47,997 nucleotides of DNA from Micromonospora gifhornensis (GCF_016863515.1 NZ_BOPA01000050.1:1-47997), one strand, 5' to 3'. Counted from the stretch's first letter, positions 1-8,122 are shown. Program-made: numbers and translations. Notes: a model not told the origin generated them from the letters alone.

Positions 1-116
1 AGGTCGAAAGCTCATCGGCTGATCATCGCGGCACCATCACCGGACAGCCGCACGAGGTGATGCCATAACGAGGTGGCAACGCTCGACTGATCCACGGACC
101 GGAACTGTGGAAAGCC

Positions 117-148
117 AAGGGGGGCCGGACAGATGTCCGGCCCCCCTT
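117..148 (-). terminator. Hairpin terminator downstream of the penicillin-binding protein gene
   Basis: A perfect 14-bp GC-rich stem (left arm 117-130, right arm 135-148) with a 4-nt AGAT loop lies 18 nt past the stop of the leftward penicillin-binding protein gene. On the minus strand there is no clear U-tract, which is common for actinobacterial terminators. Nothing else convincing is visible in bases 1-116. Confidence 0.75.
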
Positions 149-166
149 GTTGGCATCGGCCTGCGC

Positions 167-3076
167 CTACTCCTGATCTGTTGATCGCGGTGGCAGCAGT
201 CCGCCACCGCCACCGCCGCCCGGCGGTGAGTCCCGACCGGGGGGAAGCGGGTTTGTCGGAACGGTGCCGCCGTTGTTGTCCCGGCCACCGCCCCGGTTGT
301 CGCCGCCGTCGTTGCGACCGCCGCCCAGCCGGCAGAGGAAGTCCGTCGGCTCGCACTCGGGCTGCTCCGGCGGCGGCGGAGGCGGCGGTACGCCGTTGCC
401 GGCCTCCGCGTCCCCGACCCCGGCGACGCTGGGCAGGTCGGAGGGGTCGTAACCCTTGAGAGCCTGCTCCATGTACCGCTTCCACAGCTGGGCCGGCAGG
501 CCACCACCGCTGATGTTGCTGCCGCCCCGGTCGACGATGGCCCGCTTCTCGGTGTCGCGGCTACCGATCCACACCGCCGTGGCGACGTTCTTGTCGTAGC
601 CGACCATCCAGGCGTCCTGGTTCTTACCGGTGTCGCCGAGCTGCCAGGTACCGGTCTTGCCGGCCAGCGGACGGTTGACCACACTGGCGTTGTTCTTGCC
701 CGGGATCTCCTTGAGCACGGCGGTCACCTCGTCGGCGACCTCCGGACGGATCACCTGCTGCGGCTTGAGCTTCTCGCCGGTGCCGGGAACCTTGTCCCAC
801 TTACCGGTCGTCTTGTTCAGCTTCTCGACCGTCCGCACGAAGTGCGCCTTGTTGTACTTGCCGCCGTTGGCGAGGGTGGCCAAGCCGTTGGCGTGGTCGA
901 GCACGGTGATCGGGTACTGCCCGAAGCCGACCACCCGATCGAAGTGCTTCGGCGCGAGCTGCTCGGGCTTGCTCTTGGTCAGGTCGTACGCCTTCACCGG
1001 CTCGACGGTCCACATGGTGCGAACGCCGGCCCGGCGGGCCATGTCGACCACCTTGTCACTGCCGATCTTCTCGGCCAGATGGAAGAACGGGACGTTGTAC
1101 GACTGCACCGTCGATTCCTGCAAGGTGCACGACTTGGCGCAGCTGGCGTTTCGCCCGGCGTTCACGATCTTGTTGTCGTAGCCCTCAGGGGTGAACGGCG
1201 TTGAGTCCCAGTACGACTTGACCGAGATGCCGGCGTCGATGGCCGCGGCCAGGGTGTAGACCTTGAACGTCGAGCCCGGCGGGTGGCCGCCGACGAGGTT
1301 GCCGTTCTGGTCGGTGTTCATGCCCGCGTAGTCGTAGTCCGCTCCGCTGTTGCCGCCGTAGTAGGCCAGCACACGACCCGTCTTCGCCTCGACGGACACC
1401 ACGGCCGGCATCAGGTTCTTCGGCTGGTCCGCCAGGAACGCTCCCTTGCGGCCCACCTGGGCGATCTCCTCCAGCGCCTTCTGCATCTTCGGATCGAGGG
1501 TGGTGGTGATCCGGTAACCGCCTTCGCGCAACTCGCTCACACAGCTCGGCTTGCCCGGCGCACCGCTCTCAGTGCAGATGCCCCAGTCGGCCATCTCCTT
1601 GCGGACGTAGTTGATCACGCTGCCGCGCGGGGAGGCCACGCCGAAGCCGTTGTCCTTCTTGATCTTCTGGATCTTCGGGTACTCGGTCGGACGCTCGGGC
1701 TTGCCCGGCGCACCCAGCCAGCCCTCCTCGACCATGCCGTTGATCACGTACTCCCAACGGATCTTGGCCTCGGTCGGGTTGGTCTCCGGGTCGTACCCCT
1801 GGTGGGTCGCGCTGGCGTCCGGCTGCTTGATCATCGCGGCTAGCACCGCGCCCTGCGCCACGTTCAGCTTCTTGGCACTGACGCCGAAGAACGTCTGCGC
1901 CGCCGCCTCGATCCCGTACGCCCCGCGACCGAAGTAGATCACGTTGAGGTAGTTCTCCATGATCTCGTCTTTGGTGAACTGGTCGTTCAGCTTGGAGGCG
2001 AGAATCGCCTCCTTCACCTTCCGGGAGTAGCTGACGTCCTGGAGGTTCTCGTAGGCGTTGCGGGCGTACTGCTGGGTGATGGTCGAGGCACCCTGCTTGT
2101 CGCCACCGGAGAGGTTGTTCCAGGCGGCGCGGGCGATGCCCTTGTAGTCCACACCCGAGTGCCGGTAGAAGTTGCGGTCCTCGGCGGCGGCGACGGCGTC
2201 GCGCACGTGCTGGGGGATGTTCTCGATGGTGACGAAGGTGCGGTTCTCGTTGCCGAGCTTGGCCACCAGCGTCTTGCCGTCCTTGGCGTAGACGGTGGTG
2301 GACAGCGGCAGCGGGATCTCCTTGGGCAGCACCACGTTCGTCGAGTAGTAGGTGAACCCGACGACGCCGATGCCGGCCAGCATGATGAAGACGGCGAAGC
2401 TGGCGATCAGCAGGTTCATCCGCTTGCGCCTACGGGCCCGGGCTACCGCTTTCGGGTCACGCCCGCCCCGCCCGGGACCAGCCGGTCCGCCCGGTCCGCC
2501 CGGGCCACCGGGACCACCCGGTCCACCTGGCCCCCCGGGACCGCCGACGCTGGCCCGCGCTACGGCGGCTCGACCGCCGGCACCACCCACCGACGCCGAA
2601 CCGACACTCGCCCGGCCGGCCGGGGCCGCCCCGACGGCAGCCGCACCGACCGTGGCCCGACCCGCCGGCCCGCCGGGCGTCGGGGACACCGGCACCGACG
2701 CACGACCGGCACGGCCGGCCGCGGGCGACACCGGCACCGAGGCCCGACCGCCGGAGGCAGGTGAGACCGGTACCGACGCACGACCACCGGGTGCCGGGGA
2801 GACCGGCACCGACGCACGACCCGGACCGGCGCGACCGACCGAGGCCGAGCCGGCGGATCGACCCGGCGTCGGCACGCTCGCCGAACCACCGACCGAGGCC
2901 CGCCCACCGACCGAGGCACGAGCCGATGAGCCCGCGCCCTCAGGTCCGGTCGTCCAGTTGCCTCCACGCGGGTCACCACTCGGACCGCGGTACGCGTCGT
3001 CCGCCTGCCCCGGGTCGTCCTGGCCCGGTATCCAGGCCCGGCCGCGCGAGGAGCTGGGATCACCGTACGAGTTCAT
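167..3076 (-). CDS. ponA: Class A penicillin-binding protein (bifunctional transglycosylase/transpeptidase, PonA type)
   Basis: The 969-residue protein polymerises and cross-links peptidoglycan at the outer face of the membrane. Residues 1-219 are a cytosolic disordered tail with repeats of the form GRASVPVSP and a run of GGP triplets, ending in a basic RRRKR stretch. One membrane segment spans about 220-243. The GT51 transglycosylase domain follows, with catalytic Glu299 in AAEDRNFYRHSGVD and GASTITQQ at 329-336. The transpeptidase domain has STFK (Ser602), SYN (659-661) and KTG (807-809). The C-terminus (about 880-969) is rich in Pro, Gly and Asn and is probably extracellular. All catalytic motifs are intact. 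The tail is long for the family. The gene lies beside a DUF5318 gene, as in the M. tuberculosis ponA1 neighbourhood. The ATG start precedes the first polar residues and has only a weak, close ribosome site. Confidence 0.95.
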   Translation of the reverse strand: MNSYGDPSSSRGRAWIPGQDDPGQADDAYRGPSGDPRGGNWTTGPEGAGSSARASVGGRASVGGSASVPTPGRSAGSASVGRAGPGRASVPVSPAPGGRASVPVSPASGGRASVPVSPAAGRAGRASVPVSPTPGGPAGRATVGAAAVGAAPAGRASVGSASVGGAGGRAAVARASVGGPGGPGGPGGPGGPGGPGGPAGPGRGGRDPKAVARARRRKRMNLLIASFAVFIMLAGIGVVGFTYYSTNVVLPKEIPLPLSTTVYAKDGKTLVAKLGNENRTFVTIENIPQHVRDAVAAAEDRNFYRHSGVDYKGIARAAWNNLSGGDKQGASTITQQYARNAYENLQDVSYSRKVKEAILASKLNDQFTKDEIMENYLNVIYFGRGAYGIEAAAQTFFGVSAKKLNVAQGAVLAAMIKQPDASATHQGYDPETNPTEAKIRWEYVINGMVEEGWLGAPGKPERPTEYPKIQKIKKDNGFGVASPRGSVINYVRKEMADWGICTESGAPGKPSCVSELREGGYRITTTLDPKMQKALEEIAQVGRKGAFLADQPKNLMPAVVSVEAKTGRVLAYYGGNSGADYDYAGMNTDQNGNLVGGHPPGSTFKVYTLAAAIDAGISVKSYWDSTPFTPEGYDNKIVNAGRNASCAKSCTLQESTVQSYNVPFFHLAEKIGSDKVVDMARRAGVRTMWTVEPVKAYDLTKSKPEQLAPKHFDRVVGFGQYPITVLDHANGLATLANGGKYNKAHFVRTVEKLNKTTGKWDKVPGTGEKLKPQQVIRPEVADEVTAVLKEIPGKNNASVVNRPLAGKTGTWQLGDTGKNQDAWMVGYDKNVATAVWIGSRDTEKRAIVDRGGSNISGGGLPAQLWKRYMEQALKGYDPSDLPSVAGVGDAEAGNGVPPPPPPPEQPECEPTDFLCRLGGGRNDGGDNRGGGRDNNGGTVPTNPLPPGRDSPPGGGGGGGLLPPRSTDQE

Positions 3077-3272
3077 TCCTCACACCCTGCCGTCGCGGTG
3101 GGACGCTGTCGCGCCGCCACCGGTTTGCCGTGAGATGCGACACCCGCGCGCACGGCACGGGGGTGCCGTGGTGCCGGCATCAGATACGAATCTTTCGGAC
3201 TATTCGCACTTACGAGCCGTCGGTCGCCCCGGCCAGGTACGTCACGGCCAGGGCTGGCCGATCGCGCTCGAA

Positions 3273-3731
3273 TCACCGTTGGGCCTCTCGCCTTCGCCGA
3301 GTGTTGGCTCCCGCAGCAGCGGCGGCAACCCCGCCGGCCGCCTCATGCTCCGCCTCGCTGTCAGTCAGTCCGTCCCGCCCGAGCAGGTACTGCTCCACCA
3401 GATGGTTCCAGTCACAGCCGAGGCACACCTCCACCACGAAGACCTGGAACTCACGCAGCGTCATCGCCAGCATCGACAACTCGGCCACCGTACGGGCCTG
3501 GCCGGCGGACTGCTTGAGTTCGTCGCCGTAAATGTAGTGGACGTGGGTGAGGTTTTCGCTCCGGCAGATCGGACACCGCTGGTCGGTGGGCTCGCCGTGG
3601 AACCGAGCCGCGTTCTTCAGGTACGGAGACGCGTCACACAGGTCATAGGTGCCGACCCGGCCGGCGACGAGTTCACGCAGCAGCGCTCGCCTCCGAAGCG
3701 AGTAGTCGACGACCTGGCGCTGCGTACGCAT
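3273..3731 (-). CDS. DUF5318 family protein
   Basis: This 152-residue protein resembles the DUF5318 family, which is restricted to actinobacteria and has no assigned reaction. It has a CPICRSENL motif near residue 53 and a later EVCLGCDWNHLVEQYLLG segment, so two CxxC pairs could bind a metal; that is inference. There is no signal peptide or membrane segment. The last residues (RRRREAQR) are basic. It lies upstream of the penicillin-binding protein gene on the same strand, with about 196 bp between them. The same pairing is seen in M. tuberculosis (Rv0049 next to ponA1), suggesting a link to envelope biology, but no function is established. Confidence 0.88.
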   Translation of the reverse strand: MRTQRQVVDYSLRRRALLRELVAGRVGTYDLCDASPYLKNAARFHGEPTDQRCPICRSENLTHVHYIYGDELKQSAGQARTVAELSMLAMTLREFQVFVVEVCLGCDWNHLVEQYLLGRDGLTDSEAEHEAAGGVAAAAAGANTRRRREAQR

Positions 3732-3855
3732 GCGGCAAAGGGTACGCGGTCTCGCCAGACGAGGCGACCACCGTCACGATCTGTGACTAGCAGACCTCGG
3801 ACCGAGGGTTTAACGGGAGGGGGTTTGCCCCGATCGGGGCGAGCCGCTACGGTGC

Positions 3856-3876
3856 GATGTATCGGTCCGATACATC
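3856..3876. promoter_or_regulatory. Perfect palindrome, probable PadR operator
   Basis: A 10-bp half-site GATGTATCGG is followed by one T and its exact reverse complement. It contains ATGT and ACAT ends, the core typical of PadR-family operators. It lies 45 bp before the PadR start codon, between that gene and the divergent DUF5318 gene, so autoregulation is likely. The match to a PadR site is inference from the motif and position. Confidence 0.65.
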
Positions 3877-3921
3877 GTGGTGGTTAGCGATCCACGCACA
3901 GGGTAATGGGGAGGTTGGCCG

Positions 3922-4560
3922 ATGCTTGAGCTGGCCATCCTCGGCCTGTTGCAGGAGGCTCCGATGCACGGCTACGAGCTGCGCAAGGAGCTCACCGCCA
4001 AGCTCGGAGCGATCCGGGCAGCGATCAGCTACGGCTCTCTCTACCCGACCCTGCGCCGCCTCCAGGCGGCGGGTTGGATCACCGAGGCCGCCGACACGCC
4101 CGCGACCGCCGAGGAGGTTCCCGCGCTGACCAGCCGACGAGGTCGGGTGGTCTACACCATCACCGCGGAGGGCAAGGAACGCTTCGCCCAGCTCATCGCG
4201 CAGACCGGGCCGGAGACGTACGGCGACACCGGTTTCGGCGTGCACTTCGCGTTCTTTTCCCGAACCGACCAGGCGACCCGACTGCGCATCCTGGAAGGTC
4301 GCCGTCGCACGATCGAGGAACGTCGCGAAGGACTTCGCGACATGCTGGGCCGAGCGGCCGAGCGCCTCGACGCGTACACGCTGGAGCTGCAACGCCACGG
4401 CCTGGAGGCCTGTGAGCGTGAGGTCCGCTGGCTGGAGGAGCTCATCGCCAACGAGCGCTCCGGCCGTGCCCCGACGGTCCCGAACGACGGGACGGCCGGC
4501 GGCCGACGAGAAGACAACAGCCCGCCTCCGCCTGGAGAGTCCAGGAAAGAGCGGCCGTGA
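3922..4560 (+). CDS. PadR family transcriptional regulator
   Basis: The 212-residue protein has an N-terminal winged helix (MLELAILGLLQEAPMHGYEL, then SYGSLYPTLRRLQAAGWI) characteristic of PadR repressors, followed by a helical C-terminal dimerisation part rich in Arg and Glu (about 110-185) and a disordered end. ATG at 3922 has a good GGGGAGG ribosome site at 3908-3914. Its stop overlaps a GTG in the frame of inositol-3-phosphate synthase and sits 24 bp before the preferred ATG of that gene, so the two are probably co-transcribed. The same regulator-ino1 pair exists in M. tuberculosis (Rv0047c-Rv0046c). The palindrome at 3856-3876 is the likely operator. The ligand is unknown. Confidence 0.92.
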   Translation: MLELAILGLLQEAPMHGYELRKELTAKLGAIRAAISYGSLYPTLRRLQAAGWITEAADTPATAEEVPALTSRRGRVVYTITAEGKERFAQLIAQTGPETYGDTGFGVHFAFFSRTDQATRLRILEGRRRTIEERREGLRDMLGRAAERLDAYTLELQRHGLEACEREVRWLEELIANERSGRAPTVPNDGTAGGRREDNSPPPPGESRKERP

Positions 4561-4583
4561 CAGAAAAGAAGGAGGCACACGCG

Positions 4584-5663
4584 ATGGGCTCCGTCCGCGT
4601 CGCCATCGTCGGTGTGGGTAACTGCGCCTCGTCCCTCGTGCAGGGCGTCGAGTACTACCGGAACGCTGACCCGAACGACCGCGTCCCGGGTCTCATGCAC
4701 GTCACCTTCGGCGACTACCACGTCTCGGACGTGCAGTTCGTCGCGGCGTTCGATGTCGACGCCAAGAAGGTGGGCATGGACCTCGCAGAGGCGATCGTCG
4801 CCAGCGAGAACAACACCATCAAGCTCTGCGACGTACCGCCGACCGGCGTGACCGTCCAGCGCGGCCCGACCTTCGACGGCCTCGGCCAGTACTACCGCGA
4901 GATCGTCGAGGAGTCCGACGCCGCACCGGTCGACGTGGTCAAGGCGCTGCGTGACGCCCAGGTCGACGTCGTCGTCTCGTACCTGCCGGTGGGCTCGGAG
5001 CAGGCCGACAAGTTCTACGCCCAGGCCGCCATCGACGCCGGCTGCGCGTTCGTCAACGCCCTGCCGGTCTTCATCGCCTCCGACCCGGAGTGGGCGCAGA
5101 AGTTCACCGACGCCGGTCTGCCGATCGTCGGTGACGACATCAAGAGCCAGGTCGGCGCGACCATCGTGCACCGGGCCCTGGCGAAGCTCTTCGAGGACCG
5201 CGGTGTCGAGCTGCTGCGCACGTACCAGCTCAACTTCGGCGGCAACATGGACTTCATGAACATGCTGGAGCGCAACCGCCTGGTTTCGAAGAAGATCTCG
5301 AAGACCCAGTCGGTGACCTCCCAGGTGCCGCACGAGATGGCCAAGAGCGACGTGCACATCGGCCCGTCCGACCACGTGCCGTGGCTGGACGACCGCAAGT
5401 GGGCCTACATCCGCCTGGAGGGCCGCTCCTTCGGCGACACCCCGCTCAACGCCGAGCTCAAGCTCGAGGTGTGGGACTCGCCGAACTCGGCCGGCGTCAT
5501 CATCGACGCGGTCCGCGCCGCCAAGATCGCTCTGGACCGGAAGATCGGCGGCCCGATCCTGTCGGCCTCGTCGTACTTCATGAAGTCCCCGCCCGTGCAG
5601 TACGCCGACCACGACGCGCACGCCGCCGTCGAGGCGTTCATCGCCGGCGAGATCGAGCGCTGA
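4584..5663 (+). CDS. ino1: Inositol-3-phosphate synthase (myo-inositol-1-phosphate synthase)
   Basis: The enzyme converts glucose 6-phosphate to 1D-myo-inositol 3-phosphate using NAD. In actinobacteria this feeds phosphatidylinositol and mycothiol. The 359-residue protein starts with the Rossmann motif VAIVGVGNCASSLVQGVEYY and contains GDDIKSQVGATIVHRAL and LNFGGNMDFMNML, both typical of the short actinobacterial/archaeal form. I chose ATG 4584 because AAGGAGG at 4568-4574 lies 9 nt upstream. A GTG at 4557 in the same frame would add nine residues and overlap the padR stop. A strong hairpin follows the gene. Confidence 0.95.
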   Translation: MGSVRVAIVGVGNCASSLVQGVEYYRNADPNDRVPGLMHVTFGDYHVSDVQFVAAFDVDAKKVGMDLAEAIVASENNTIKLCDVPPTGVTVQRGPTFDGLGQYYREIVEESDAAPVDVVKALRDAQVDVVVSYLPVGSEQADKFYAQAAIDAGCAFVNALPVFIASDPEWAQKFTDAGLPIVGDDIKSQVGATIVHRALAKLFEDRGVELLRTYQLNFGGNMDFMNMLERNRLVSKKISKTQSVTSQVPHEMAKSDVHIGPSDHVPWLDDRKWAYIRLEGRSFGDTPLNAELKLEVWDSPNSAGVIIDAVRAAKIALDRKIGGPILSASSYFMKSPPVQYADHDAHAAVEAFIAGEIER

Positions 5664-5685
5664 CGCGCTGACACAGCCACATCGC

Positions 5686-5717
5686 TGAGGGCCGGGTCCG
5701 CACGGACCCGGCCCTCA
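5686..5717 (+). terminator. Hairpin terminator after ino1
   Basis: A perfect 15-bp stem (5686-5700 with 5703-5717) rich in G and C lies 22 nt after the ino1 stop. There is no T-run. It probably ends the padR-ino1 transcript. Confidence 0.75.
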
Positions 5718-5870
5718 CCGCTGTCCACCCCCACCGCAAGGCAAAGAGGGCGCGGTACGGAAGGACATTTCGTACCGCCAGCGCCGGCTAGGCTGAGCGA
5801 CGTGCTCTCCATTGACGAGTGTCGGTCGTCCCGGCGGCGAGTGCGGTGCAGCGGCGGGCCGAGGCGGAGG

Positions 5871-5936
5871 CGATCGTTTCGTTTTCCCCACCTTGGCAAC
5901 TGCCGATCGTTTCGTCATTCCCGCCCTGGCAACTGC
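5871..5936. repeat. Two tandem 33-bp direct repeats
   Basis: Copies at 5871-5903 and 5904-5936 share 28 of 33 bases by my alignment. Both start CGATCGTTTCG and end GGCAACTGC. The second ends right before the ATG at 5937, the start I prefer for the next gene. Confidence 0.8.
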
Positions 5937-6695
5937 ATGGCGGCCACCTGTCCAACGGACACGTGGAGTTCCTCAGCCGACATCGTCGACCAGCTCACCC
6001 GGGGCACGGCCATCGTCGGGTCGCGATACCGGGTGGGCAGCGCAGTCGCGGGCGTCCTCGTGTTCGCCCTGACTGCCTGCGCACCGCCTGGCAGCAACCC
6101 GTCGACCGGGCCGGCATCACCGGCCGTCTCGGCATCACCGGCCGTCTCGGCATCACCGGCCGTCTCGGCATCACCGGCGGTCTCGGCGACGCCGATCGTC
6201 GAGGCCCGCTGTGCGGGTGCGGCGGCTACGCCGCCAGAGGTGGTGGCGAAGCCTGGCGGGTCAGTCACCTCCCAGGTTGCGCCGGAGGCTGCCAGCAGCG
6301 GACATCCGATGACCGATGAGCAGCTGCGCCAGGAGGAATTCCTGCGCCAGCAGGCAGCCAACAAGGCCTTCCGCCAGCGGGGCAACCTCGAACCGGCGGC
6401 AGCCGAGGGTGCCCACGCCTGTGCGGTGGAAGTGCAGCGCGTCCTCAACCTACTGACCGTCGGCGGTCGGGACGCGCCCGAGGAGGAAGCGGTACGGCAG
6501 GCGGTGGCCAGCACCGGGCTGCTGGATGTGGTCGTCCGCCCGCCGGGTCGACTTGACCTCGGCCCCGGTGACGGGCTGATCTTCTCCGGATGGACCGGCC
6601 GGGCATGCGTCTTCGGCAGCGTCCGTCAGGACGACATCACCGTGGAATTCGGCACCCGCATCGCCGACGGCGGCTGCCTCCCCGCCCCAGGCTGA
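5937..6695 (+). CDS. Putative secreted lipoprotein of unknown function
   Basis: I do not recognise a family. From ATG 5937 the product is 252 residues. A hydrophobic stretch VAGVLVFALTAC ends in a lipobox-like LTAC (Cys48), followed by a low-complexity linker with repeated SPAVSA units and a C-terminal part (about 120-252) containing four Cys residues in all outside the linker. This suggests export and lipid anchoring, but the region before the lipobox is long for a signal peptide. The open frame extends upstream to 5802 through an Arg-rich, unlikely coding stretch, and a GTG at 6033 would leave too little signal peptide. The start is therefore unsure. The gene stands alone between the ino1 terminator and a repeat-rich gap. 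Confidence 0.55.
   Translation: MAATCPTDTWSSSADIVDQLTRGTAIVGSRYRVGSAVAGVLVFALTACAPPGSNPSTGPASPAVSASPAVSASPAVSASPAVSATPIVEARCAGAAATPPEVVAKPGGSVTSQVAPEAASSGHPMTDEQLRQEEFLRQQAANKAFRQRGNLEPAAAEGAHACAVEVQRVLNLLTVGGRDAPEEEAVRQAVASTGLLDVVVRPPGRLDLGPGDGLIFSGWTGRACVFGSVRQDDITVEFGTRIADGGCLPAPG
6113..6184 (+). repeat. Four tandem 18-bp repeats inside the lipoprotein gene
   Basis: Four in-frame copies (6113-6130, 6131-6148, 6149-6166, 6167-6184) encode repeats of Ala-Ser-Pro-Ala-Val-Ser. The first three are identical and the fourth differs by one base. They form the linker after the putative lipid anchor. Confidence 0.9.
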
Positions 6696-7133
6696 CCTCC
6701 CCCAGGCTGACCTCCTGGCCACCAGCGCTCCTGCGCAACTGCTTCGCCGCCCCAGCCGGACGCAGCGGGCGACGAAGACGGGACGACCGCCCGGCCAGCC
6801 CGCTGCCCACACCCCCGATCCGGCTCGACCCAGGTAACGGGCAGGCACGGGGTGGCCCGCACCGTATCGCCAGCCCAACGAGGTACCAAGCGAGGTGCCC
6901 GGCGCGGCTGGGACCGCCGTTTCGCCGAAACGGTGGTGTCTGTAGCGGTCGGACACCGCCGTTTCGGCGAAACGGAGTCGATCACGCGCTGGTCGCCGCA
7001 GTCAGCAAGCTGGCCGCGGCAGTGGCAGGCCGTTTATGGCAGTGGGCAAGCCGGCCGCGACACCGGGCGAGCCGGTCGCGGCAGTGGGCGAGCAGGCCGC
7101 GGCAGTGGGTAAGCCAGTCGGCAGCGGCGACCT
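6696..7133. other. Gene-free stretch with palindromes and imperfect repeats
   Basis: No convincing gene lies between the lipoprotein stop and the methyltransferase stop on the opposite strand. Open frames here are low-complexity and show no family motif. It holds two 17-bp palindromes (listed separately) and, from about 7016 to 7125, imperfect units of about 21 bp built on GGCAGTGGGC and AGCCGG. Confidence 0.6.
6917..6975. repeat. Twin 17-bp palindromes
   Basis: CCGTTTCG-C-CGAAACGG at 6917-6933 and the same arms around a G at 6959-6975. Their centres are 42 bp apart, near four helical turns. They lie between two convergent genes. Confidence 0.85.
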
Positions 7134-7223
7134 GCAGCGTGGCGGCCCGCAGCGTGGCGGTCTGCAGCGTGGCGGTCTGCAGCGTGGCGGTCTGCGGGGT
7201 GGCGGTCTGCGGGGTGGCGGTCA
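7134..7223. repeat. Six tandem 15-bp repeats running into the ogt stop codon
   Basis: Six units of 15 bp: 7134-7148, 7149-7163, 7164-7178, 7179-7193, 7194-7208 and 7209-7223. The consensus is GCAGCGTGGCGGTCT, and the last two units start GCGGGGT. The final unit contains the stop codon of the leftward methyltransferase gene (7221-7223). Confidence 0.9.
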
Positions 7224-7700
7224 GGACCAGGCTTGTTGCAGGGCGACCCGGGCTTCCAACTCCAGCAGCTTGACCTTGCGGTCCAGGCCGCCGCCGAAGC
7301 CGACCAGTTTGCCGCCGGCACCGATGATGCGGTGGCAGGGCACGATGACCGGGATCGGGTTGCGGTTGCAGGCCACCCCGACCGCCCGTGCCGCACCGGG
7401 ATCACCCACCAGCCGGGCCACCTGCCCGTAGGTAAGCGTCTCCCCGTACGGGATACGGGTCATCTCCCGCCACACCGCCCGCTCGAAGTCGGAGCCGCGC
7501 GGCGCCCGCACCGGAGTCCCGAACTCGGTCAGCTCTCCAGCGAAGTAGGCCCGTAGCTCCGTCACCGCCCGCGCCGCGATCGGGTCGGCCGGCGTCTCAC
7601 TCGCGGACTCGACCAGCCCGAAGTGCGCCCCGCACACGCTGCCACCCTCGGTGGCCACGGAGAAGATCCCGATCGGCGAGTCGAGCAGCGTCCAACGCAT
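7221..7700 (-). CDS. ogt: Methylated-DNA--[protein]-cysteine S-methyltransferase
   Basis: This suicide enzyme removes alkyl groups from O6-alkylguanine (and O4-alkylthymine) by transfer to its own cysteine. The 159-residue protein has the active-site motif IPVIVPCHRIIGAGG with acceptor Cys122, preceded by the DNA-binding helix region YGETLTYGQVARLVGDPGAARAVGVACNRNP. It has the single methyltransferase domain and usual length, without an Ada regulatory domain. I chose the ATG at 7700 because MRWTLLDSPIG matches the usual N-terminus. An upstream in-frame start at 7763 adds a Gly-rich stretch that is unlikely to be coding. The gene is not in an evident operon, and its 3' end lies in a 15-bp tandem array. 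Confidence 0.93.
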   Translation of the reverse strand: MRWTLLDSPIGIFSVATEGGSVCGAHFGLVESASETPADPIAARAVTELRAYFAGELTEFGTPVRAPRGSDFERAVWREMTRIPYGETLTYGQVARLVGDPGAARAVGVACNRNPIPVIVPCHRIIGAGGKLVGFGGGLDRKVKLLELEARVALQQAWS

Positions 7701-7868
7701 CCCGCCATTCTCCCCGACGCCCGACTCCGCAACCACGCCCCCGACCACGCCGAAGCCGTCCACGAATCCACCACCCCGCCCAACTGGCCCTCAACCGGCA
7801 ACCTGCCGCCTCCGTCCGACTGCCACCCGCCAGCCAATCCACCACCCCGCTCGACTGGCACTCGATCT

Positions 7869-7910
7869 GGGATCGAGTGGTATCCCGAGCCGGGGAAGCC
7901 ACTCGATCCC
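7869..7910. repeat. Inverted repeat with 12-bp arms
   Basis: GGGATCGAGTGG at 7869-7880 is the exact reverse complement of 7899-7910, with 18 bp between. The left arm is also part of a second overlapping 7-bp hairpin (ACTCGAT-ATCGAGT). It could be a terminator or a protein site; nothing decides. Confidence 0.7.
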
Positions 7911-8006
7911 ATCGAGCGTGATCTTCACCGGGCGGTGGGATGCCCACACCCCCACGCCAGGGCGCGCCGAACACCCAGCTGGAGCGGCCCGAGGGAGCGG
8001 GTGCCC

Positions 8007-8078
8007 CAACGAGCGACGCCCGCCGGAGCGGCCCCGGTGCGCGGATGGCTCAACGAGCGACGCCCGCCGGAGCGGCCC
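8007..8078. repeat. Exact 28-bp direct repeat, two copies
   Basis: Copies at 8007-8034 and 8051-8078 are identical and start CAACGAGCGACGCCCGCC. They lie just downstream of the leftward protease gene. Confidence 0.85.
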
Positions 8079-8122
8079 GGGTGTCCGGGGGCTCCGACGG
8101 GCGTCGGATGGTGCGTGGGGTG

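Larger units (their letters stand above)
7701..8122. other. Gene-free stretch with inverted and direct repeats
   Basis: No gene is supported here. It should hold the ogt promoter at its left side. Two repeats stand out: an inverted repeat with 12-bp arms (GGGATCGAGTGG at 7869-7880 and its complement at 7899-7910), and a 28-bp exact direct repeat (8007-8034 and 8051-8078, period 44 bp). Confidence 0.6.

Noticed and set aside
2352..3887. Plus-strand open frame of 511 codons over ponA and DUF5318
   Set aside because: Antisense to two supported genes, Pro/Arg/Ala-rich and without motifs.
7134..7223. CRISPR-like array
   Set aside because: The units are 15 bp and directly adjacent, without spacers; it is a simple tandem repeat.
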